In this document: piece after piece, positions 57,989 to 64,000 of the stretch
Layout of the letters: each line of letters starts with the position of its first letter
Numbering within the stretch: the first letter of the stretch is position 1
NCBI RefSeq assembly: GCF_029309835.1
Contig: NZ_JARJHL010000016.1
Location: 142,218-206,217, forward strand
DNA length: 64,000 bases
Direction of reading: 5' to 3'
Source of the DNA: Paracoccus sp. DMF-8
GTDB taxonomy: Bacteria; Pseudomonadota; Alphaproteobacteria; Rhodobacterales; Rhodobacteraceae
Program-made: the position numbers and the translations under genes
Notes under the pieces: model-generated
Databases searched by the model: none
The model's input: only the letters and a program-made list of their open reading frames with translations
What the model was told of the DNA's origin: nothing

Positions 57989-59137
57989 TCAGAACGAATA
58001 GCCGATCTTGACGCCCGCGCCCCACAGGTCGTTGTCGCGCATGCTGGCGCGCTGCACGTCCGGGGTCCCGGTTTCGGGCTTGGCATTGCCCAGTTTGGTA
58101 TAGTTGATGCCCGTCGTGATCTTGATGTTGTCCATCGTATAGATCGCGGCCAGCGTGATGCTTTTGCGGCCATTCGTCGGGGCCAGCGGCGACACCAGAT
58201 CATTGCCCGTGGGTTCATAGGTGAACGAGGCCGAACCCGACCAGTTGTCGGTGAACTTGCGACCCACGCCGATGGTATAGGTGGTGGTATCCTCCAGCTC
58301 GACCAGGCCCGTCGGGACGAAACCAACGAAGATCGGCGGATCGACGCGGAATTCCGACCAGTTCACCCAACGGATCGAGCCGAACAGCAGCGTGTCAGCC
58401 GCGATGCCTGTCTGCCCCTCCAGCGTCCAGGAACGCGGCGTCTTGACCGTGGTTTCCGTATCCGGGCCAAGCGGCATGCCGTTGATGGATTCCTTGGTGT
58501 CGAAATCATGCTCGATCGGCGAATTGTAGGTCAGCGAGATCCGCGCCGCGATATCCGGGATCTCATAGGCGACGCCCGCGACCCAGCCCATGCCCCAGGA
58601 TGTGTCGGTGTCGACATTGTAACCCATCACACCGCCGGTGCAGGGCACGGGCGCCAGCGGGCTGCTGTAGGCGCAGCCGTTCAGCGTCACATTCCCGCTG
58701 GCGCGAGAGCCGCGGATACCGCCATGGACCGAAAAATTGTTGTCGAACTTGTAACGCAGCAGCGCCGTATAGGTTGTCGAATCGACGGTGACGGCCGTGC
58801 CCCCCAGCATCACCGATCCGCCATTCGCCACGGTCGCATAGTTCAGATCGGCGCCAAAGGGCTGTTCGATGATGAAGGCGCCCGACAGATTCTGGTTGAA
58901 CTGGTGCTTGTAGGCCAGCCCGAAGAAGCCATAGCCCGAGGCGACATTGCCCGTCTCATAGCCCAGGACATCGCGCCCCGACACGCTCGGCGAAGCGCCG
59001 CCAAAGCTGAGTTCCGCATAATTCCCTTCCTCGAACAGGATGCCCAAGGATTGCGGCGCACGCTCGATCCCGCCCGCGAAAGCGGCGCCGCTGCCAAGCG
59101 CGAGGATCGTCCCGACCGCTGTCATCGTCTTTTTCAT
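57989..59137 (-). CDS. FadL/OmpP1-family outer membrane protein
   Basis: 382 residues from MKKTMTAVGTILALG; signal peptide ends at AAFAGG. The body is beta-rich with alternating residues (YKFDNNFSVHGGIRG, YTIGVGRKFTDNWSGS, ITLAAIYTMDNIKITTG) and ends in an aromatic residue (KIGYSF), as for outer membrane barrels. The N-terminal GIERAPQSLGILFEEGNYAELSFG is typical of the FadL/OmpP1/TodX group, which pass hydrophobic compounds. A GGAGGG ribosome site precedes the ATG. Substrate unknown. Confidence 0.9.
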   Translation of the reverse strand: MKKTMTAVGTILALGSGAAFAGGIERAPQSLGILFEEGNYAELSFGGASPSVSGRDVLGYETGNVASGYGFFGLAYKHQFNQNLSGAFIIEQPFGADLNYATVANGGSVMLGGTAVTVDSTTYTALLRYKFDNNFSVHGGIRGSRASGNVTLNGCAYSSPLAPVPCTGGVMGYNVDTDTSWGMGWVAGVAYEIPDIAARISLTYNSPIEHDFDTKESINGMPLGPDTETTVKTPRSWTLEGQTGIAADTLLFGSIRWVNWSEFRVDPPIFVGFVPTGLVELEDTTTYTIGVGRKFTDNWSGSASFTYEPTGNDLVSPLAPTNGRKSITLAAIYTMDNIKITTGINYTKLGNAKPETGTPDVQRASMRDNDLWGAGVKIGYSF

Positions 59138-60931
<1,794 letters not shown>

Positions 60932-60997
60932 GGTGCATACGAAATCTTAAGGGGACCGGGGTAAAGGTCAGGGAATGTTTCCATTCCACGGCCTGAC

Positions 60998-61813
60998 ATG
61001 ACCCGGTCCCTTTTTCTTTTTCTGGCGGCTTTGCTGATGGCCGGGCTGCCCCTGCGCCTTGCCGCCAGCCCGCAGGCCGAGGTGTGCGAATGGGCGGTGC
61101 AGCAGGTCGCGCGCGAAAGCGGCGTGCCCGCCGATATTCTGGCCGCGCTGACCCTGACCGAAACCGGCCGGCGCATCGACGGCGTCGTCCGCCCCTGGGC
61201 GTGGAGCGCGAATGCCGAAGGTGCGGGCAGTTGGTTCGACGACCCCGAAAGCGCCATCGCCTTTGCCCAGTCCCGCGTCGATCAGGGGCGCCCGAATATT
61301 GATATCGGTTGTTTTCAGCTGAATTACCGCTGGCATGGCGAAAATTTCAGCTCGGTCCGGCAGATGTTCGACCCATTGGAAAACGCCCGCTATGCGGCGC
61401 GTTTCGTGTCCGAACTTTACACCGAATTCGGCGATTGGCGGGTGGCGGCGGGGGCGTTTCATTCCCGCACGCCGCAATATGCCAACCGCTATCTGGCCCG
61501 TTTCGACACGTTGCGGGCCTTGCACAATGATCGCGGTTTCATGGGGATGACGGGTTCGCCCGAAACCTACAACACCTTTGCCGCCGTCGACAGCCAGCCG
61601 GGCCGCAGGCGCATGATGCGTGAACGGGTGACGATACTTGGCGCCCCGCTTGGCAGCGGCGTGGACGGGGCGCATGGCTCGCTGGCGGTGATGGGGGGGG
61701 CGCGTGCCTCTCCGATCCATGGAACGCGGGGGCCGATGATCGTGGTCAGCGCGGCCCAACCGACGGGCGGCGGCACGGCCGCGCCGGGGTCGCTGTGGCG
61801 CGGGGGACCCTAG
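60998..61813 (+). CDS. Periplasmic lytic transglycosylase-like protein
   Basis: 271 residues with a signal peptide (about 1-24, LFLFLAALLMAGLPLRLAAS). SLT-like core: ILAALTLTETGR with the catalytic Glu, DIGCFQLNYRWHG and the closing AAGAFHSRTPQYANRYLARF. Likely cleaves peptidoglycan glycan strands. The C-terminus is low-complexity and ends in a Gly-rich tail. 66 bases after guaB; no flagellar or secretion genes are adjacent to suggest a special role. Confidence 0.88.
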   Translation: MTRSLFLFLAALLMAGLPLRLAASPQAEVCEWAVQQVARESGVPADILAALTLTETGRRIDGVVRPWAWSANAEGAGSWFDDPESAIAFAQSRVDQGRPNIDIGCFQLNYRWHGENFSSVRQMFDPLENARYAARFVSELYTEFGDWRVAAGAFHSRTPQYANRYLARFDTLRALHNDRGFMGMTGSPETYNTFAAVDSQPGRRRMMRERVTILGAPLGSGVDGAHGSLAVMGGARASPIHGTRGPMIVVSAAQPTGGGTAAPGSLWRGGP

Positions 61814-61882
61814 GGCTGCGGGGTTGACTTTTGCCTGCCGGACATTCTTGTGGCGCCATCTTCCTGACGCAAGCGAAACGCC

Positions 61883-63034
61883 GTGACCCCTGCTGCCCGA
61901 TTTGCCGCCGCCATTGATATTCTGGACCGCTTTCTTGCCGGTGAACCGGCCGAGGCGGCGCTGACCCGTTGGGCCAGGGGCAGCCGGTTCGCGGGTTCCG
62001 GCGACCGTGCCGGGGTGCGCGATCTGGTCTATGACAGCCTGCGTCGCCTGCGGTCCCGCGCGGCTTTGGGCGGGGCGATGACCGGCCGGAGCATCATGCT
62101 GGGCGCATGCCGGGAGCTTGGCCAGAATCCCGCGATGTTCTTTAACGGCGAAGGCTTTGCCCCCGCGCCCCTCACGATTGACGAGATATCGGCAGGGCAT
62201 ACGCCAACGCCGTCAGAGGCTTGCGACCTTCCCGACTGGCTGCTTGGGCGCTGGCAGGCGGCGCTTGGCGCGGATGCGGATCGCATCGCGCAGGCGATGC
62301 GGGAACGCGCCCCGGTCTGGCTGCGGGTCAATGCGATGCAGGCGAATGTGCAGGATGCGATGGGGGCGCTGATCGAGGAGGACATCCTGGTCGAACCCTC
62401 GGACCTGCTGCCTTACGCCTTGCGGATCACGCAGGGCGAAAGGCGGCTCGCGAACAGTCGCGCCTATCTGGATGGTCTGGTCGAACTGCAGGATCTTTCC
62501 GCGCAGCTTGCCTGTGCGGCGCTGCCGTTGGAAGGCCGGATTCTGGATCTTTGCGCTGGTGGGGGCGGCAAATCCCTGGCGATGGCCGGGCGCGGCGCGA
62601 AACACATCACCGCCCATGATATCGACTCGGCGCGCATGGCGGATCTGCCCACCCGCGCGGCCCGGGCAAAGGCACGGATCCGCATCGCCGGTGCTTCTGC
62701 CCTGAACCGGGAATGGGATCTGGTCATCGCAGATGTTCCCTGTTCGGGATCGGGGACCTGGCGGCGGACTCCGGCGGCGAAATGGCGGTTGACGCAGGAT
62801 GATCTGGGCAGGCTTGTCGAAACCCAGGCCGCCATTTTGGGGCGTGCCGCGGATCTCGTCCGTCCGGGGGGGCATGTCGCCTATATGACCTGCTCGCTGC
62901 TGGCAGAGGAAAACGGCGATCAGATCGCGCGTTTCCTTGCCGCGCGACCGGAGTTCGAACAGATTTCGACGCAGCGTTTCACGCCGCTGAATGCGTCGGA
63001 CGGGTTTTATCTGGCCTTGCTCCGCAAGCGTTAA
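61883..63034 (+). CDS. rsmB: RsmB/NOP-family rRNA (cytosine-C5) methyltransferase
   Basis: 383 residues from GTG 61883 (MTPAARFAAAIDILDRFLAG). An N-terminal NusB-like part precedes the SAM domain: ILDLCAGGGGKSLAMAG, motif IV DVPCSGSGTWRRTPAAKWR with one cysteine and the catalytic Cys in YMTCSLLAEEN. The family methylates C5 of rRNA cytosines; RsmB targets C967 of 16S rRNA, but paralogs exist, so the target is uncertain. Its stop lies in a CtrA-type box. Confidence 0.88.
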   Translation: MTPAARFAAAIDILDRFLAGEPAEAALTRWARGSRFAGSGDRAGVRDLVYDSLRRLRSRAALGGAMTGRSIMLGACRELGQNPAMFFNGEGFAPAPLTIDEISAGHTPTPSEACDLPDWLLGRWQAALGADADRIAQAMRERAPVWLRVNAMQANVQDAMGALIEEDILVEPSDLLPYALRITQGERRLANSRAYLDGLVELQDLSAQLACAALPLEGRILDLCAGGGGKSLAMAGRGAKHITAHDIDSARMADLPTRAARAKARIRIAGASALNREWDLVIADVPCSGSGTWRRTPAAKWRLTQDDLGRLVETQAAILGRAADLVRPGGHVAYMTCSLLAEENGDQIARFLAARPEFEQISTQRFTPLNASDGFYLALLRKR

Positions 63035-63046
63035 CCGGCTGTTAAC
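63031..63046. promoter_or_regulatory. CtrA-type box upstream of cckA
   Basis: TTAACCGGCTGTTAAC is an exact TTAA-N7-TTAAC, the full consensus for the response regulator CtrA. It is 49 bases before the cckA ATG and overlaps the rsmB stop codon. CckA is the kinase that feeds CtrA, so this would be a feedback site. Confidence 0.65.
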
Positions 63047-63094
63047 GGATCATCGGCTAGGTTTTCCATCAGGACGATCTGCAAGGGGCTGCGC

Positions 63095-64000
63095 ATGAAC
63101 TTCAAGGCGATGAGGGCGATTCCCGCATCCGCACTGGCCTATGTGCCCCTGCTGGCCCTGCCCGCATTGATCGGCGCCCTCCTGATCGCGATCACGCCCG
63201 GCCATCCGCAGGGGACGGCGGTTCTGGTCGTGGCGACCGTCGCGCTGGCCTGGTATCTGCTGGGTGGCGCGATCGCCTTGCGCGCCTTGACCCAAGGCAT
63301 CGCGCTGCGCCGCGACGTGAAGGAAATCGGGCAGCAGCTTGAGATTTCCGACCGCGCCGCCTTCACCAGTTCGGCGCAGGGGGAAATTCTGGGGCAGAAC
63401 AGTATTTTTTTACAGGAATCCGGTGATCTGCTCGGTCATGATCTGCGGCAGCGCCTCGCCACCGCCCATGCCGATCCCGACCGCTTCTGGCATTCCGTTC
63501 TGCTGGCGCTGGATCGCAAGGGCAGCACATCGGTCGATCTGGGCACTATGGGCAGATACAAGGTCACGCGCAGACCCGGCAGTCAGGTGCTGATCTGGCA
63601 GGCCGCGGATCTGCCGCAGGTTTCGCCCGCGCCGCAGATCGCGCCCCCGGCGCGGCAAGACCATTTCGATGAATTGCCCGTGGCCTTGCTGCTGCTGGAC
63701 CCGGCCGGGGTGATCGTCCGTGCCAACAGTGCGGCAAGGGAGCTGTTGGGCGGCCAGATCGACGGAAAATCGCTTGCGACCTTGCTCGAGGGGCCGGGCC
63801 GCCCGCTCTGCGATTGGGTGGCGGATGTTGCGACCGGACGGCTTGTCGGCGGACCCGAGGTTCTGCGCAGCCGCTCTGCCGGTCCCGAGCATTTCGTTCA
63901 GGTCACGCTTCGGCGCAGCGAAGAATCCGGCGTGACCGCCGTTCTGTCCGATGCCAGCGATCTGAAAAAGCTGGAGGCGCAGTTTGCGCAAAGCCAGAAA
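63095..64000 (+). CDS. cckA: Hybrid sensor histidine kinase CckA, N-terminal part (partial)
   Basis: The frame from ATG 63095 stays open to the window end (302 codons). Two membrane segments lie at about 13-33 (LAYVPLLALPALIGALLIAI) and 39-60. A PAS-like domain contains LPVALLLLDPAGVIVRANSAA (about 190-215). The last residues LKKLEAQFAQSQK are the linker that directly precedes the CckA H-box in alphaproteobacteria. CckA controls CtrA through ChpT. The kinase and receiver domains are outside the window. Confidence 0.88.
   Translation, partial: MNFKAMRAIPASALAYVPLLALPALIGALLIAITPGHPQGTAVLVVATVALAWYLLGGAIALRALTQGIALRRDVKEIGQQLEISDRAAFTSSAQGEILGQNSIFLQESGDLLGHDLRQRLATAHADPDRFWHSVLLALDRKGSTSVDLGTMGRYKVTRRPGSQVLIWQAADLPQVSPAPQIAPPARQDHFDELPVALLLLDPAGVIVRANSAARELLGGQIDGKSLATLLEGPGRPLCDWVADVATGRLVGGPEVLRSRSAGPEHFVQVTLRRSEESGVTAVLSDASDLKKLEAQFAQSQK

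Overview
The window is high-GC alphaproteobacterial chromosome. Its gene order fits Rhodobacterales, close to the Rhodobacter/Paracoccus group: glyQ-glyS-ppdK-like; folB-folP-glmM; mdh-sucCD-sucAB-lpd next to mcl2-type lyase/thioesterase, nnrU, mesaconyl-CoA hydratase and sdhCDAB; a DUF1127 gene followed by anti-Shine-Dalgarno hairpin RNAs; mraZ-first dcw cluster; and a cckA start. Nearly all of it is housekeeping core. I see no prophage, insertion sequence, CRISPR array, tRNA or rRNA.

Layout. 1-8.0 kb: end of trkH, an opposing SPOR-like periplasmic protein, glyQ/glyS with a small membrane protein between them, and a frameshifted ppdK-like gene. 8.2-12.1 kb: SleB-type cell-wall hydrolase, folB (broken), folP, glmM. 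12.1-16.0 kb: FAD monooxygenase, PfpI-like protein, dksA, MoxR ATPase, lytic transglycosylase. 16.1-26.1 kb (minus strand): sucC, sucD, a lipoprotein, sucA, odhB, a small membrane protein, two small genes and lpd, i.e. the 2-oxoglutarate dehydrogenase and succinyl-CoA synthetase genes. 26.4-28.8 kb: a secreted RTX protein sits between sucC and mdh. 28.9-39.5 kb: mdh, a TSUP transporter, CitE/Mcl2-like enzyme, NnrU, mesaconyl-CoA hydratase and the sdh genes, with three unrelated genes between sdhA and sdhB. 39.6-44.8 kb: metal-dependent hydrolase, AEC transporter, gatC-gatA, lipoprotein, amidase, GFA protein. 44.8-46.2 kb (minus strand): DUF1127 gene, four two-hairpin CcsR/cuckoo-type RNAs, rlmJ. 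46.5-57.9 kb: apbC/mrp, a long mraZ leader with its own terminator (UpsM-like), then mraZ-rsmH-ftsL-ftsI-murE-murF-mraY-membrane protein-murD. 58-64 kb: FadL-type porin, guaB, lytic transglycosylase, rsmB and the 5' part of cckA.

How it fits together. The middle third encodes five consecutive TCA-cycle steps (2-oxoglutarate to oxaloacetate) plus two ethylmalonyl-CoA-pathway-type enzymes. The same paired palindrome (TGTGATCACA, centres 21 bp apart) lies upstream of both sucC and sdhC, which suggests one regulator for the two operons. The right third is the start of the division/cell-wall cluster, whose leader looks like the UpsM attenuated RNA known in Rhodobacter.

Caution. Several genes that should be essential (sdhA, lpd, odhB, folB) and ppdK carry single-base frameshifts, several at short homopolymers. 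I read these mainly as consensus errors in the assembly rather than biological decay, and mark each one.
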